Origin: Megaleporinus macrocephalus
Lineage: Eukaryota > Chordata > Actinopteri > Characiformes > Anostomidae
Direction of reading: 5' to 3'
Length of the DNA stretch: 64,000 nt
Assembly (NCBI GenBank): GCA_021613375.1
Contig: CM038716.1
Location: 17,553,524-17,617,523, forward strand
The translations under genes were made by a program, and so were the position numbers. The notes beneath the pieces were generated by a model. It did no database searches. It was not told the origin of the DNA and saw nothing but the letters and a program-made list of their open reading frames with translations. How positions within the stretch are numbered: the stretch's first letter is position 1; each line of letters starts with the position of its first letter. Positions 1 to 15,544 of the stretch are shown here, one piece after another.

Positions 1-2582
1 CAGACTTTGTAAGAAAGCAAGTGTAAAAGATCGCTCGGCCTTCTAGAAACGTTTGTAGTTTAAAGCGTAGTCTGACCCACTCGTCAGTGGGGTTCATTAT
101 CGCTAGCTTACACACACAAGAAACAGATCCAGACTGTGGACCAATTCCACAATTTCATACGTCACGTTTCTGCGAACAGGTTTGCAAAACTGTAGGCACT
201 CACATAATCAGTTTACTGCTTTTTATCATTTACCTCATAAACACCCAAAGGCCGGACATGTGGCATTTTACCGCGCAGCAGCAGCACCTCGCAAACAAGC
301 ACTCGTTCTCGTATGAAGCTTGTTCGCCATGCAGGCCAGCATGAGACATGCATTTTTCACGATGCTTTCAGTGCATGAAGCAGACGAGTTACAAAACGAA
401 CCAATCACGTAACCCCACACGCGGCGCCGGGAGCACACTGCTTCCACACATGCAGCGGAAGCAAATCCCAAACCACGGATTCCAGGAAATCAAGAGATCG
501 GCCTTCTGGACGGCTCCCGGGCATAAAAACAGATTTCGAACTCTAGTGTGAAAACAGGCAGAGACTAAACTGTGGAGGTGTGGAAGAATATCCCTGCAGG
601 TAGAAAAATCGCTTTTATACTGGAAACAAATTTAAATGAATGCAATTTTCAAATCGCAGGAGCTCCAAATTTCATTATATACTACCCAACTAACAATTCC
701 ACAGAGCTTGTGTTTTTAGTCTGTGTTAATAGACATCACAACCACTTGCAGTGATCCAGCTTCACGCTAGAAAAAGTCGACATGCTGGTCCTCTCCGCCA
801 AGAACAAGGTCTCATAGAGAATAACTGCATTCAACTCACAATCACAACACGGACAACTAGATATTTTTCCTAACTGGTTCAGCCCTGCCTGCAGATTTCT
901 CTGAAAACCTGAAACAGAGTCTCCCGAAAAGAATGGAAGCTGCAAGAACTAGTGCACATTCTAAACACTGAACAATGTGATATTACATTTAATTGTTGAG
1001 GCTTCAGTGCAATTTTCGGTTAAATTAATGTTTTTTGTGTTGAAAAATGAATAACTTGTACTTAGTGGCCGTTTTGACAGGAAATTAAATAACTGAAAAG
1101 GCTGATCTCTGAAATTGGCACAGGACTGCAATAAATTTTTTAGGAAACCACTTTCCTACCACTCTTTATCTCCTAAAATTAAAGAGGCTCTCTTGGTTGC
1201 TGTGCCTTTATTACGGATATCTACAAAAATGACCTCTATTCTGTCGGGCTGCCGTATATTACACTCCCTCATTCAATAATCAGACAGGGCTGACACAAGC
1301 GGGTGGGCTGACCTTCTGGGGCCAAATAGACAGATATCGGAATCAGTAACAAAAATATATGTATTTAAGTGTGCAGTTTTTTTAAAAATCAGAAAAACTA
1401 GGAATAAAAAAAAAACACAGGCTTTTTTTGCATCGACATCTGCATATAGGGACGATACACTTACAAAGTTGTTTACAGCAACACTGATAAAGAGTGTCAA
1501 AGTCTTTAAATGAAAAGAAAAGCCTGGAAGATTTGCTTTTCCATTATACAGAACAGAAATATGGTCCTTTAAGTTCTAATGACTATTTCAAGCCAACATC
1601 GATCTCATTAAAGCCGATTACATCATAACGTCAATGAGTTAATCAGCTTAATCTGAGGTGCTCAGACCGTGTGCTTGTGTACAAAGTGCTAGCCCTCAGT
1701 CCAGAGCTTCTGGCTGCACATTAACATTCTGCTGGTCAGCGGTGGTATTTAGGAGAGGTGGGATTTGTTGTTCAGGGATATATTGGCCGTATCGATTTAG
1801 CATTTCCTCCCCTACTGTACGTGGGTCAGCAGACAGGCGGCGGGCGGCGAGGGTGTGAGCTCCTCCAGGCAGGCGCTTTCCAAAGGACAAGCTTAATACA
1901 TGTCCACCATTGATCCGCTGTGTAAATGTGCAGCAGGGCCCTTCAGACGGGTCCGCTATGCCGCATACATCCGCTCGCTGAATGGCTTCCACGCCGCGCT
2001 ATTGAGGTCGGCGCTGCTTAGCACTTTGAGCTAAATCTATAGTATTCCCACTTCTCCCCAGCTGTACGCGTCGGCCCCAGCCTGAGAGTGCAGAGACTTC
2101 TCGAGACCCCCTGAGTATGTGTCAAAACAACCCCCTACCCACCCTTAACACTCTCTCTCCCATTTTCACGCACACGAGTTTCCAGGACTCGTCTTAAAAA
2201 ATGCAATACAGCTTCATAAGAAAAACAGAATGCGATGAAAAAAAGAAGGTGACACCATAAAAGGAGGTAATCCGCATGTCATACAGCATCAAAATGCAAT
2301 GATGAAAAAAACAAAACACAGAAACAGACCCATAAAAACATTCACACATCACAGCTTCTCAGGACTAACACAGCCCATCTTGATGCGTATATATATAAAA
2401 AAATAAATAATAATGAAAAAACACTACTACCACACGGTAATGGACTTCTTTTTTTATATATATATTTTTTTTCCACGCTTTTTCAATACCACTGTATGCC
2501 AGACACTTAATACAATAGTCGGCACCTTCATCTAGAAACCACAGCATACTGTGCTGTGTTATTTATTTATTTTTTTTTAATG
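1..2582. other. Non-coding stretch left of the DPH1 exon
   Basis: No exon could be recognised here on either strand, and I specifically looked for the next DPH1 exon on the minus strand without finding it. The sequence is AT-rich, with short A/T tracts around 2390-2470 and 2565-2580. The sub-stretch 1650-2050 is richer in CpG and has ATTA/TAAT homeodomain-like cores just before it (around 1600-1660), so it could hold a regulatory element of the DPH1 locus. That is inference only. The open frame at 1696-1992 on the minus strand matches no family I know. Confidence 0.5.
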
Positions 2583-2610
2583 GAGAGAGAGTGAGAGAGA
2601 AAGAGAGAGA
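2583..2610. repeat. Imperfect (GA)n microsatellite
   Basis: A short purine tract of GA dinucleotides with two interruptions, 255 bp downstream of the DPH1 exon in gene orientation. Confidence 0.85.
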
Positions 2611-2757
2611 CTTTCATATCTGCTATCACTACAGCGATGACAGCTTCTTTTGTAAATGGCAGCATGTTTCACAATAACTCTAGTCTGTTTTCCCGCCGTG
2701 TTTATGTAATCCACACTCCATTTCAGGAACGAAGCGTGATAATTTAATTCATTTCTA

Positions 2758-4591
<1,834 letters not shown>

Positions 4592-4599
4592 CTTCAGAC

Positions 4600-5080
4600 T
4601 AGGGATGCATAATACTTGAGTACTCAGTCCACTATTCACGATGCCAGTTCTCAAATATGGAAATTGATATTTGGGTATCTGTTGGTTTTGGAAAATATAC
4701 AGGCCAACAATTTAGTGAAACGGGCCCATTTTACTTGTATATGTGAAAAAGTATCTCACAACATAATTTGCTACCTCAAATAATGAGTGCCTAAGAGATG
4801 AGCATGTAGCCGAAGACAAAGTGGACTAAGAACACATAGCTCGTCATCCACTCAGCAGAAAACACCTCGCCTAGAAGATGAGTCCTCATCAGCATCCAAC
4901 GTGACCCATGTTAGCATTAACTTCTCTGCTACTCATTCAACATGAACACTCACCAGTGTCATCTTTGCGTGACTCTATATCCTGTGACTCTATATCCTGT
5001 GAAACACTAGCACTGTTACATAAATGGTAAACCTGCAGTCCTCTGGCCAAATATCCAAATTAGTCCTCAGCACATCCCTA
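4600..5080. mobile_element. hAT-type non-autonomous element (MITE), 481 bp
   Basis: The element begins TAGGGATG and ends CATCCCTA, an 8-bp terminal inverted repeat. It is flanked on both sides by the identical 8-mer CTTCAGAC (4592-4599 and 5081-5088), the target-site duplication size of hAT transposases. It has no coding capacity. Near 4972-5002 it contains a tandem duplication of about 16 bp (GTGACTCTATATCCT twice). Confidence 0.88.
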
Positions 5081-5088
5081 CTTCAGAC

Positions 5089-5815
5089 ACCAAACACGAC
5101 AAGTGACTACATTTGCACTTGAGTACTCAGTGAAGTGCTAAATCTAAGCGTTCCCTGATGCTACCGCGTCCTCTGAGCGTGTTTTAAGCAGTCATTTTGC
5201 ATTTTGGAGTCCGCAGTCATTTCCATCTCTCTTTCGGCAAACCGGACCTGCATGAAGAAACCCCAACGTTATGGGCGTTGGAGAGACGATGTGGATTAAC
5301 TCAGTAATCCTGAGTTAGCGCACTCAGTCCATTCAGATTTTACGTGCTAAGGTTAGCATGAAATGCAGTCTGGCTCCTCACGTAAAAGCTTTAGCCCTTT
5401 TCACCAAACACGCTGGCACATTTAATTAAATTTGGTCAACACCAGTGGCCCTGGCGGCTTATGCACCTCGGCGAAAAACGGCCACAGGAGGGAAGGCGTC
5501 CGCTAGTAAGCCTCAGATTCTGGGATACGGCCAGCCAGTCACTTACGCTGGCGGCGTGCTCGGGGGACGTCTGGAGCTCGTAAAAGCGGCTCGTCCTTGT
5601 GGGCTTTGCCGCCTCGCCTCGGAATGACGACTAGCATATCGGAGAGGTCAGGCCCAGCGGACCTGTTTGAAGAGCCAACGATCTGTTTTTGTTTGCCTCC
5701 GCAGGGGTCGTTAAATGTTAGCACTTTCTATTGAGTGCCCCGCTGCTGCTGCCGTCCTTTCTCTGCTCTGAATTAAAATGCAGGATAAACACGAGACCGG
5801 CGAGAGCACATAAAT
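5089..5815. other. CpG-containing non-repetitive stretch
   Basis: From about 5130 to 5770 CpG dinucleotides are much more frequent than in the flanks, and no repeat was recognised. A pyrimidine-rich tract ending GCCTCCGCAG (about 5690-5705) looks like a plus-strand splice acceptor. It lies about 2.5 kb upstream of the DPH1 exon in gene orientation, so a promoter or untranslated first exon of DPH1 is possible. No conserved protein sequence was recognised and the idea is unproven. Confidence 0.3.
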
Positions 5816-5817
5816 AA

Positions 5818-5852
5818 TGAGAGAGAAAGAGAGAGGGAGAGAAAGAGAGAGA
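5818..5852. repeat. Imperfect (GA)n tract
   Basis: A run of GAGA with AAAG and GGG interruptions just left of the compound microsatellite at 5939. Confidence 0.8.
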
Positions 5853-5937
5853 TATTCTTCTGCATGGGCTGCTGGGTGTCTGGATCCAGACACATTTAGG
5901 ACAGGTATTATTAATAGAACAGAGGCGTGCGCATACA

Positions 5938-7090
<1,153 letters not shown>

Positions 7091-7330
7091 CCGCTTGTGT
7101 TTGCACACAGCAGAATTTGACCTCCGCATATAACCCATCCGTGCAGTGGAACGTACACACTTGGGGGCAGTGAACACACTTACCCGGAGCAGTGGGCAGC
7201 CCTATCCACAGCGCCCTGGGAGCAGTAGGGAGTTAGGTGCCTTGCTCAAGGGCACTTCAGTAGTGTCCTATTGGTCCAGGGGATCGAACCGGTGAACTGG
7301 TGGTCCCTAACCTCCAGTCCACGACGGCCC
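7091..7330 (-). mobile_element. tRNA-derived SINE, family 1, minus orientation
   Basis: Read on the minus strand, the element starts near 7330 with a tRNA-like head including a good B box (GGTTCGATCC at 7281-7290). It continues through a body with CTTGAGCAAGGCACCTAA, a GGGCGCTGTGGATAGGGCTG block and CTGCACGGATGGGTTA. The same order of blocks occurs at 25071-25331 on the plus strand. It is a truncated, inactive copy. Confidence 0.75.
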
Positions 7331-8056
7331 AGTAAAGATCTGCCTTAAGAGGAATTTGGACAGCCCCCATACAAAACATAAAAATTGCTCCTATAAGATT
7401 CGGGTTTGGAGTTTGGACCAGGTTTAGAGGTAATGAAACTGAATGCTTTATAAAGATAAGTCATTTGTTATGCACTTTTTTGAATTTCTACTCAACACAA
7501 TAGGGGGCAATATGTCACCAAAAAAGTCTTTACCAGCTTAGAAGCATCAAATTTCACCCCATCACTCCAGCGGTGCACAGAGTGTCCACAGTTTTGCCTT
7601 TATTTATATCACTTGTTTTGTTTGCTGCCAAACATGGTTTCTTGTAGAGAGTGGGCGGAGGCGGCCTTGATGATAATTGCTTGGCAGGAACTTTAGCCAT
7701 GGTTGTGTTTACTCCTCCATTCATGATCTTAAATGATCTAACTGGGACCTTTAACATGACTGAAAAGCAAATAGAAAACCCTGTCACGGCAGAAAGTGGT
7801 CCTATAAGACAGGATGGGCTGAGCTAGCTGGTTAGTAATGGTGCATAGATGTGTTAAACATAATGTCAAATTGGTTATCTTACAAACTGCTCCTTCAACC
7901 TCAAACCAAAACCTAAATGTAACCCTCATCCTAACCCTATTGCTAACACTCTTGAGAATCGACTGAGCTTCACCAGAAAGTGTTCTAGCAATTGTAAAAT
8001 GTGAAGATAAACTACACAGGGCTTATTTCAGTGACACTCTAAGGCTCTTAGACAAA
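7331..8056. other. Non-coding stretch
   Basis: AT-rich sequence between a SINE and a TIR element. No exon or intact repeat boundary was recognised. Confidence 0.45.
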
Positions 8057-8617
8057 GGGTGTCTCTTAAAACCTAGTGAGTGTCTAAGTAGGCTGTCTAG
8101 GTAGGCAGCTGTTTAAGTAGCAGTGTTCTGTCTGACATCTCTCCTCATAAACAAATTACTGAGATGCTCTAGTTAGACAGAGACGTCACGACTTGTTTCC
8201 GCCCACTGCAGCACACGACTGGTGGTTTGGCTGGTTGCTAAGCTACCAGCCGGCATCCAAAACAATAGCCGGAGGCTTAAAAATCTGCTAGCATAAATGC
8301 TAATGGCTCGAGTATAAAACTGCAAAATGATCAACAACTCGTTACAAAGTTGTAAATAAAATACTATTTGTGTGATTATATGACAATAAACACATTAAAA
8401 CACCAGAGAGAATCTAAATAACTTACATTTTAAAACGACTTCACTGCTCGTAGATTTGCCTGCGTTGCATCATGGGATTGCTTTAGCAGCTGAGGAAGCG
8501 TTCAATGCTTCTTTAAAATCAGGTGCCTCAGTAGACAGCATGTTTAAGATATCTAAGAATTGGGACAGCCTACATGTCGGCCTATGTAGGCATCTCACTA
8601 GGTTTTTAGACACACCC
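8057..8617. mobile_element. Non-autonomous TIR element, family GGGTGT, copy 1 (561 bp)
   Basis: The left end GGGTGTCTCTTAAAACCTAG is the approximate inverted complement of the right end, which runs CTCACTAGG, TTTTTAGACACACCC. The interior is closely similar to 16184-16756, including the block GCGTTGCATCATGGGATTG near the right side. No clear target duplication remains and no transposase is encoded, so the superfamily is not assigned. Confidence 0.8.
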
Positions 8618-9929
8618 ACAATTTCTCACACATGGATTAAGCCTAGTCTTTGACTAAACTAAGGGTCAATGGAATATTCTAAAATTCTTTCAGAAATCCT
8701 AGAAAACTGGCCATGTATGTATTTCCTATGGTCTGCATGGATTAAAGAGCTCCACATCATACATGTGCATCTTCTTAGACTCATCAGGAACTTTGTGAAG
8801 ATATAAGCACTGAGATGCTTTCACTCTAACATATTACAGCTCCACTGAGCACCATACCTGCACCATAATCAAAGCAATGAAAAACAAACCGCACTTGGCC
8901 TTTGCTTTACAACTGAATGCCAAATAGAATTTAACCACTGACATCAGACCACACTGATCAAACCAATCCACTGTCCATGCGCCAAAAAACGTATTATCAA
9001 ACAGCTGCCTTCTTAGTGCTGCTCTGCCATTACGAGGAGCAAGAATTATGAGGACAATAGCGCACAGGCATGCTGCACGCTCTGATGAAAGTGGCCCCTC
9101 ATTTTGGTGTGAACTACCCTATAAATGTGGTACCACCCACAGCCAGCCGAACCAGAGTTTATGTGGCAGTGGGCACAGATCCTTGATTTTTGGTGGACCG
9201 TGGTTCAGCACGCCTCAGCTGTTAGGTGCACACCAGAGTCCTGGAGGTGTGTTCACACTAGTGATGAGGTAGAATGTTTTAATGGCAGGCACATGCCTCC
9301 TGAAGCCAACCACCCATCTTTTTCAAAGCCCCACTGGCACAATGTCACTGACAGCTTAACTTGAAAGGCAAAAAATGCCAATTTTGTTAACAGACACCCA
9401 CATTAGCTAGTACTGTGCTGCATGATGCCGAAGGCGTAAGGCCATCCCACCCCTGTTTTGACACATGTATGTAATTTATCATCTCTCTGTGAGTTTGTAG
9501 TTTGTGATTTTGTAGGAACACCACATAACATTAGGAATGGGAACTGATAAGGTTTTATTGACCTTAATGCCATTATCAGTTCTGCTTATCGGTTTGCTTC
9601 TTTATCGATTCCCAATCTGTGTGGGGGAAAAAAGTAAACCTACAGGTTCTCAGCATTAACCCAACCGCTTGATCTCTGAGTCTGAACATTTGTCGGAATA
9701 TTTGTGCCGTAGCCCTTTTCATATAGGCTTTGTTAATTAAAGAAAAATACCTGCTAAGCCGGCCTGCATGGTGCTAATGTTATTATAACATAGGATATTT
9801 ACTCTCGGTAATAGACGTGCTGCTTGGTTGGGAAGCAGTGGCGCTCGTGCGTAGGGGGTCAAATACATGGCATTCCTGGAAATGTTTTGCGTCAAGAGAT
9901 TCTCAAACATATAGCTAGTGATACCATGA
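8618..9929. other. Non-coding stretch with a possible MITE end
   Basis: Mostly unassigned AT-rich sequence. At 9532-9620 it reads TAGGAATGGGAACTGATAAG and ends near ATCGATTCCCAATC, which looks like a heavily deleted hAT-type MITE, but no target duplication is visible. No exon was recognised. Confidence 0.4.
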
Positions 9930-10110
9930 TTCAAGATTCAAGAGGCTTTATTGTCATTTCAGCTGTACACGAGTACAACACAGCGAAATGAAAAACCTTC
10001 CCGCAGGACTAAGGTGCAGCAAAAACACAAGAGCAAAACAATCTAATATACACAGCACAGACAAAAGAGCGCAATAAACACAACACAGAACACAAGTCAG
10101 AACACGGTAC
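9930..10110. repeat. Dispersed repeat fragment (TTTATTGTCATT type)
   Basis: The stretch starts TTCAAGATTCAAGAGG and continues with GCTTTATTGTCATTTC, a motif I associate with a common fish interspersed repeat end, followed by A- and CA-rich sequence. The family cannot be settled by eye. Confidence 0.45.
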
Positions 10111-10155
10111 TGAGAATGTGTAGACTTGCGCAAAGAGGGGCGTAAATACTGTGAC

Positions 10156-10537
10156 TAGGGGTGTGTTTAAAAAAACTGTTTTTTTGGTTCAAATCGATCT
10201 TCATTTGACAAATCTGAAATCGATTCGTATAAAACAGAGATCGACCTTTAAAATTAGCATTCCCGCCCCAGAACTTGAAAGTAGATGTCTGGCTACATTT
10301 TGGATTAAAAAACCATGACGGTATATAAGCATAAACACTAACGTACAAGTGTTCCTTGTACATTTACCACATTAGTTCTCTGAAAATCTCTTTTCATATT
10401 CAAACAAAACATATTATTGTAACTGAAATATCCCCAAATGAATCGATATTAAATTAAATCGAATGGGAAATCGAATTGAATTGGGACCTTGTGAATCGGG
10501 ATCTAATCCGGGAAATCTGTGGCGATACCCAGCCCTA
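10156..10537. mobile_element. hAT-type MITE, 382 bp, with perfect 8-bp target duplication
   Basis: The ends are TAGGGGTGTG on the left and CACCCAGCCCTA-like (ACCCAGCCCTA) on the right, imperfect inverted repeats. The flanking 8-mer ACTGTGAC is identical on both sides (10148-10155 and 10538-10545). The interior is AT-rich with repeated ATCGAT motifs and is related to 51903-52404. Confidence 0.9.
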
Positions 10538-10545
10538 ACTGTGAC

Positions 10546-13279
10546 ATATTAGCAAAAGAGATATATGTTTTTCTCTGGGCAGCAACAATATGAACATAGC
10601 AGTCACTGAGGTCGCAGACCAAACAACAGCAACGGAATACAGTATTTGGTTTTGACCTCTGCTAGTTGCAAGTTTCCGGCAGTGTGAATGCAGAGTCTGA
10701 CGTCAGGTGCTCTGGTAAATGACTGGTAACATCAGGTCCTTGATGGTTTCGCTGGACTGAACAATTTGGAACAGGTTCTTGATTACCATCTCTATGGAAA
10801 TGTGTAAGACCTGTGGTCGCAGTCAAGCCGGCATGTTTAAACGATGACCCAAAGTCAAAAGGGTCAGTATGAACGCTAAGCTCTCAATTAAACCGCAACA
10901 AATGCCTCACTTCTTTGATCTGGAACCAAAGAAACTAAACGTGTGTGTGCACATCGCTTTCTTCCCCCTGATCCCCTGCCCCCCCTCGCTCTCTCTTTCT
11001 CTCTCACGCTCTCTTGTGTATGTGTTTGTAATGGTCGCTCTCATGTGAAGGACATGCTGATCCAGATGAGGACTGTAAAGCAGAAGGAGATGGATGAACT
11101 GAACTCATCTAGTAAATAAATATTTGTCTTTCCAGATTTGATTCGCTTATCCTTTCTCTCATCAGGGTCCTTTTTTCTTTCCCTGCTGTTCATCCCTCAA
11201 GTGTGAAAGTGTGACAATGAATGTGTGTGTGTGTGTGTGTGTGTGTGACCACAAGATGGTCGTTCCAATGGAATGGAATTTCATCTCAGCTGCTACATTA
11301 GTGTACATTCATATCGGGAAGCTGGAAAACCACCATTTGCCTTATTTATAGCAAAAATCCAATGCATTTCAATTTGACCTATAGGCTACCAATAAGATGA
11401 ATAAGAAGTGCACCGGTACACGGAGGGACTGCTATTACTTTTTCAATACACCAGAATCAAACCTGTTAAGACACTGATGTGGAATTGTCAGAGGGACTGT
11501 CTTTTCCATTTTAGATGTGTACACTGCGCTATGTAAAACTTCAAACCCGAATTTGCTTTGCGATTGAATTTGCCTTCTGTCCTAAATTAACAACACACGC
11601 ATGGGAAAGGAACTCGCACACACATGATTGAATTAGCATTTTATTTTAAATTAGCATCTGAGCATAGTGAGTATACGTGTTCTGTGAAGAAGACTGCCAC
11701 TGTAATCACACTCTGAATTCCTCATAGAGCTTAAGGCTTGGGCCTGAAATCCTGAACCAAATCCAAATATAGCCAGTTTTGAATCTGTAGCTGACTGCAG
11801 TCCAAGGCCTGTCACGATCATGTGTTAGCTAAGTATTAAATGGTATATAAAATACTGTAATTAAAGGGGACCTAATTTTCAAATGTTCATCATTTTATTT
11901 TTGTGATCTACTAAAATAGATTTACCGTATTGTCTATGTCAATTTTTAAATACAGAAATAAATCCATACCAAAACCATACGTCTTAGAATGAACAATGTT
12001 GTTTAACCTGCAGAGTTTCTCACCAGCGGGGGAGCTAAAAACAAACAGCAGCTCACTCTCGAATAGTCCATTGACAATTGCCCATTCTATATGTCCTCCT
12101 CTTTGCACTTCGTGACCCGTTTCTTCGTATCAAAATGTTTTGACCATGCACTCAGCATGCACTACTCCTGTGATCTGTCGGCCCCCTGCGGATTTTGTGG
12201 GGACAAAATGTCAAATGGCCACCTGACCCCTGCAGAGTGTGATTGAATTCACCCTCTTCTCTGAAACGCTTTGTTAGAGCTCCTGTGTCTTCAAGCTTAG
12301 TGTGCTCTACCCAGTCAGCTTGGCCACTCTGTTCTTATTGGTCAACTGCCAGGAGCAGCATCCTACTACTGTTCCACGCTCTCACCGCTGTGGCTGTTCT
12401 ATCGGTTAGCTGTATTTGTTGAAGTCAGAGTAGGATCTTGAAAGTCAGGTAGAACAAGTCGGTATGCCCAAGCTACCTTCACAGGCTAGACTGGAGTGGG
12501 ACGATTCAGAGTGCTATGTTTTTACTTTTCTAGCTCTCTGTGTGTTGTGTGAGAGCTGGGCAAGCTGTACTAACAGGCAGGCAATAGTGTCACCCTGAGA
12601 ATCCAACGAGTAGCCTGACGTTCAAATTTGGCTGATCTTGCCTGCTAGTCAATACTTAGTAACTCCAAAATGAACAGAGACTGCTCAAGCTCAAATAAAC
12701 CAATATTACTCACTGCTGTCCCCAGTGGGCAGCTGAAGTTAGAACTCTCACTGTTTTTCTAACATATGCTTTCTTTTTTTTTAATGTATGCACTTTATTT
12801 CAACCCAGCATGAAAACAACACACGGATCCTATACTGAAAGCTAACTACAGTGGAAAAATGACTACAGTCAGTTTAAATGATTGTAATGACTGTAATAGC
12901 TGTGACAAACCTACAAAGCCCACCAACATTCTGTCTGAATTTGACTGCAGCGTAACAAAATTCTGCCCAAACTCAACCACAGTCCAACTAAACTATGTCT
13001 GGACCCAAATATGGCTAAACAAAACTCTGTGGAAACATGACAGTAGACTGACAAAACTCCCAAAAATTCAATCATATCCCGACAGAACACTGCCGAACCC
13101 CCTGGTTCTTTCATTCACTTCCATTTTCACATGCTTCGGCCTCTTGGACCTCGGTTGCGACTACAGAAGTGACCCAGGAGTGCCAGATTAAATATTGTTG
13201 AAGGTAATAAAAGCAGAAAAGAAGAGTAGGGAGAATAAGTTGCGGGTCAAATTCCAGGCAGAGGACTATATATAACAAA
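10546..13279. other. Non-coding stretch
   Basis: No exon was recognised in 2.7 kb. It contains a pyrimidine tract at about 10960-11020 and the (GT)n run at 11222. Around 11870-12130 the text resembles diverged fish interspersed repeats (AAAGGGGACCTAATTTTC) but boundaries are not visible. The 110-codon plus-strand frame at 12859-13191 has no family resemblance. Confidence 0.45.
11222..11247. repeat. (GT)13 microsatellite
   Basis: Uninterrupted TG dinucleotide run. Confidence 0.97.
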
Positions 13280-13610
13280 CGTGAAATCTGAAAGTTTTAG
13301 GCACCTGGAAAAAACAACAGCTTCCAAAGGCTATTAACCAGGACACCAAGTGTGTATTTGCTCAGAAAGACACTGCTGCCACAACAAATACAATTAACTT
13401 TAATACAATAATCTGTGATTTTCATGCCTGTCAGTGTTTTCATTTAATCTTTTCCAAACCTCTGCTTGAGGACGCCCAGCATTATTTGTAGCTAAAACCC
13501 AACAACTGGTTTGGTTAATCTGCAGCTGAATGGAACAAATCCATGCAGCGGTTCTTTGATTATGATGTTCTTCTAATTAGGTCAAAAAATATGGCAACAG
13601 AAAACAAGAC
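13280..13610. mobile_element. Possible Tc1-like relic
   Basis: Blocks such as GAAAGTTTTAGGCACCTGG and CTTTTCCAAACCTCTGC resemble a widespread non-autonomous fish Tc1-like family whose ends read like CTTAGGCACC. Both termini are lost here. The assignment is from memory of the family and is weak. Confidence 0.35.
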
Positions 13611-14004
13611 TCCTGTTTTTTTATTGTATTTATTTTTTTAATGCATTGTTCAGTTTAGTTTGTTGTGTTAATTTTGTCAGGGACCACCCAAATGCATTCA
13701 TCTCACAAGGATAGAGTCTCAGAGTCAGTTAACAAGCTAATATAATCTTTCAGCAGTCCAACTAGGGATGTAACAATCAATCAATCTGGACTGACTACAT
13801 AACAGGTGATCTAGTGTGACACAAAAACACTGATGTGTGCTTATTTTCACGTCTGTTCACTATCCGTGTAATTTCTCTCTGCAAGCTCCCACACTGTAGG
13901 TGGCAGCATTTCACACTGGATGTGTTGTGATGCAAGGGGTAATCCAAAACCATGCACAACACAAGGTGACAGTGGTGACTGCTGTGTTGCATTTTCACAT
14001 AATG

Positions 14005-14006
<2 letters not shown>

Positions 14007-14069
<63 letters not shown>
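14007..14069. repeat. (AT)n microsatellite, 63 bp
   Basis: Uninterrupted AT dinucleotides. The flanking copy of the duplicated block at 15545 has only a short TATAT here, so the run expanded after the two copies separated. Confidence 0.97.
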
Positions 14070-14070
<1 letters not shown>

Positions 14071-14300
14071 CACAATTCTCTTAATGTCTGTCGAAGTTGT
14101 AAGTAAAATATTTCTAAGGTACCAATGTAGTACCAGCTGATCTTCAGAGCCATGTGATTGCATGGTCCTATTTCACAGCACTTTTCACTAGGCTTGTATG
14201 ATTACATAGAAATTGTATATGAATTAGCAGACGGAGCAAAAGGAGTGAAAGATGTTGAAGTAGAGCTTAAGTGTCCAAAAAAGGTGGTGGTGTGTGACGT
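14070..14300 (+). repeat. Direct repeat, copy 1 (second copy at 15545)
   Basis: Shared blocks with 15545-15790 in the same orientation include GCACAATTCTC, ATGTCTGTCGAAG, GGTACCAAT, ACAGCACTTTTCA, GAAATTGTAT and GTGAATTAGCAGAC-like text, ending GTAGAGCTTAAG. The copies lie about 1.47 kb apart. They could be two insertions of one repeat family or a local duplication. Confidence 0.8.
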
Positions 14301-14768
14301 ACACGGTCAGTTCGAAGGGCTATATTGCTCAATACTGGAACGTGTAGTGGTCCTTATGGAAGTCTGCCAAATAAAGACTTGCTTGAATACTTGGGTTCAC
14401 ATTAAAGTGTCCACATTAACAAAGCAGCGGCAAACTATCAGCCGTTTGTGAAGCAGCAGCTGAGAAAATCACATTTTACTTTCCCGTTCGTAACAAATCA
14501 GCGGTGAGGAGACAAAGCCAAAACCGAACAGACAGACAAGCCTGCTGTCTACAAAAGAATGCAGGTGTGAATTAAGATCAAGTAATACCAGAAGCTGGTG
14601 GCTCAATTATGTGTAATTGTATTGTGTCATCTCAAATGCAGGGGGTCATAGATGCTGCTATCAAACTAAATTGACTTGTGGTGAATTTTGAAGCATCAAA
14701 ACACTTGGATCATTGACTGAAAGAATGAAAATGGGATTGATTGTGATTAAACCAATGCACATCCCCCA

Positions 14769-15420
14769 CTTTATCTGCCACGACCAACCCATATGTGTAC
14801 AATGTATTCTGTGTTGTAATGTAATTTAATGTTTTAAACACATACAGAAACAGACTGACTGCCCGGGTCAACAGAATGAAAGACTGTGTGTCTAAGGCTG
14901 GTGTCTAAGGCTTCACATCACACTGCACTGCACTGCATGCTTGAGAATTACTTGCCTGAACGCAGGACGAACTGCCTACTCGCGTTGGGATTCGGAAAAA
15001 GATTTCGAGCTCTAATTTCACTCCAGCGTGCTACGTCAGTGCCCACTCGCTTAATTTGCTCACTGTCTACCAAAAGCGTGTGGGTGAAACGCAGAAGAGC
15101 TGCAGATTAGCGGAGCGGGGAGAAGAATGAGATGTGGCTTGTATGGAACTGACACTGTAATTACGGAGGAGAAGAACGAATCAGCTCTCTCTCCCCCCCA
15201 GGGTCAGCAGCATGACAGAAAGCAGAGTGGTTTAGCAACGGCTATGCGCTGAGGGCGACTAATGCAGGACATCGCAGCCTATGTCCGATGCCGCCATGAC
15301 CCGCTTTCCAACAGAGTTTGCTCTCCTATTCTACATCGGTCTATGTCTGTCTCGCTAGCTGTGATGTCATTTAGATGCAATTAAGATGAGGAAAAGCCTG
15401 CAATCTTAATAAAGGGGGGT
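14769..15420. other. Non-repetitive stretch, candidate conserved non-coding sequence
   Basis: From about 14900 to 15420 the sequence is complex, CpG-containing and free of recognised repeats. It carries homeodomain-like cores near 15370-15420 (GATGCAATTAAGATG, CTTAATAAA). The look resembles developmental enhancers of vertebrate introns. Conservation cannot be judged from one genome. Confidence 0.3.
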
Positions 15421-15544
15421 TATTAATCAGTTTTTCTTTTCCTAGACAGCTGTGGCACAGAACGCTACAACACATCAAGGCTGGACACATTACCAACAAG
15501 GTCAGGATATGATACTGCTTATAATAAACTCAACTTGATATATG

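Larger units (their letters stand above)
13764..14768. mobile_element. Possible MITE-like element containing an AT microsatellite
   Basis: The left edge TAGGGATGTAACAATC and right edge GCACATCCCCC are compatible with a hAT-type inverted repeat (TAGGGATG). The TTGATTG-type sequence near the left end is also mirrored near the right end (14730-14750). No matching 8-bp flank is visible, so the boundaries are tentative. Confidence 0.3.

Noticed and set aside
1190..1235. Minus-strand words reading V-I-F-V-D-I-R, similar to the DPH1 block after the recognised exon
   Set aside because: Only seven residues agree, and the sequence on both sides does not follow the family. The expected I-P-M-D start of that exon is absent.
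1696..1992. 98-codon minus-strand frame in a CpG-richer block downstream of the DPH1 exon
   Set aside because: It does not resemble downstream DPH1 sequence or OVCA2, and lies where intron is expected. No splice context supports it.
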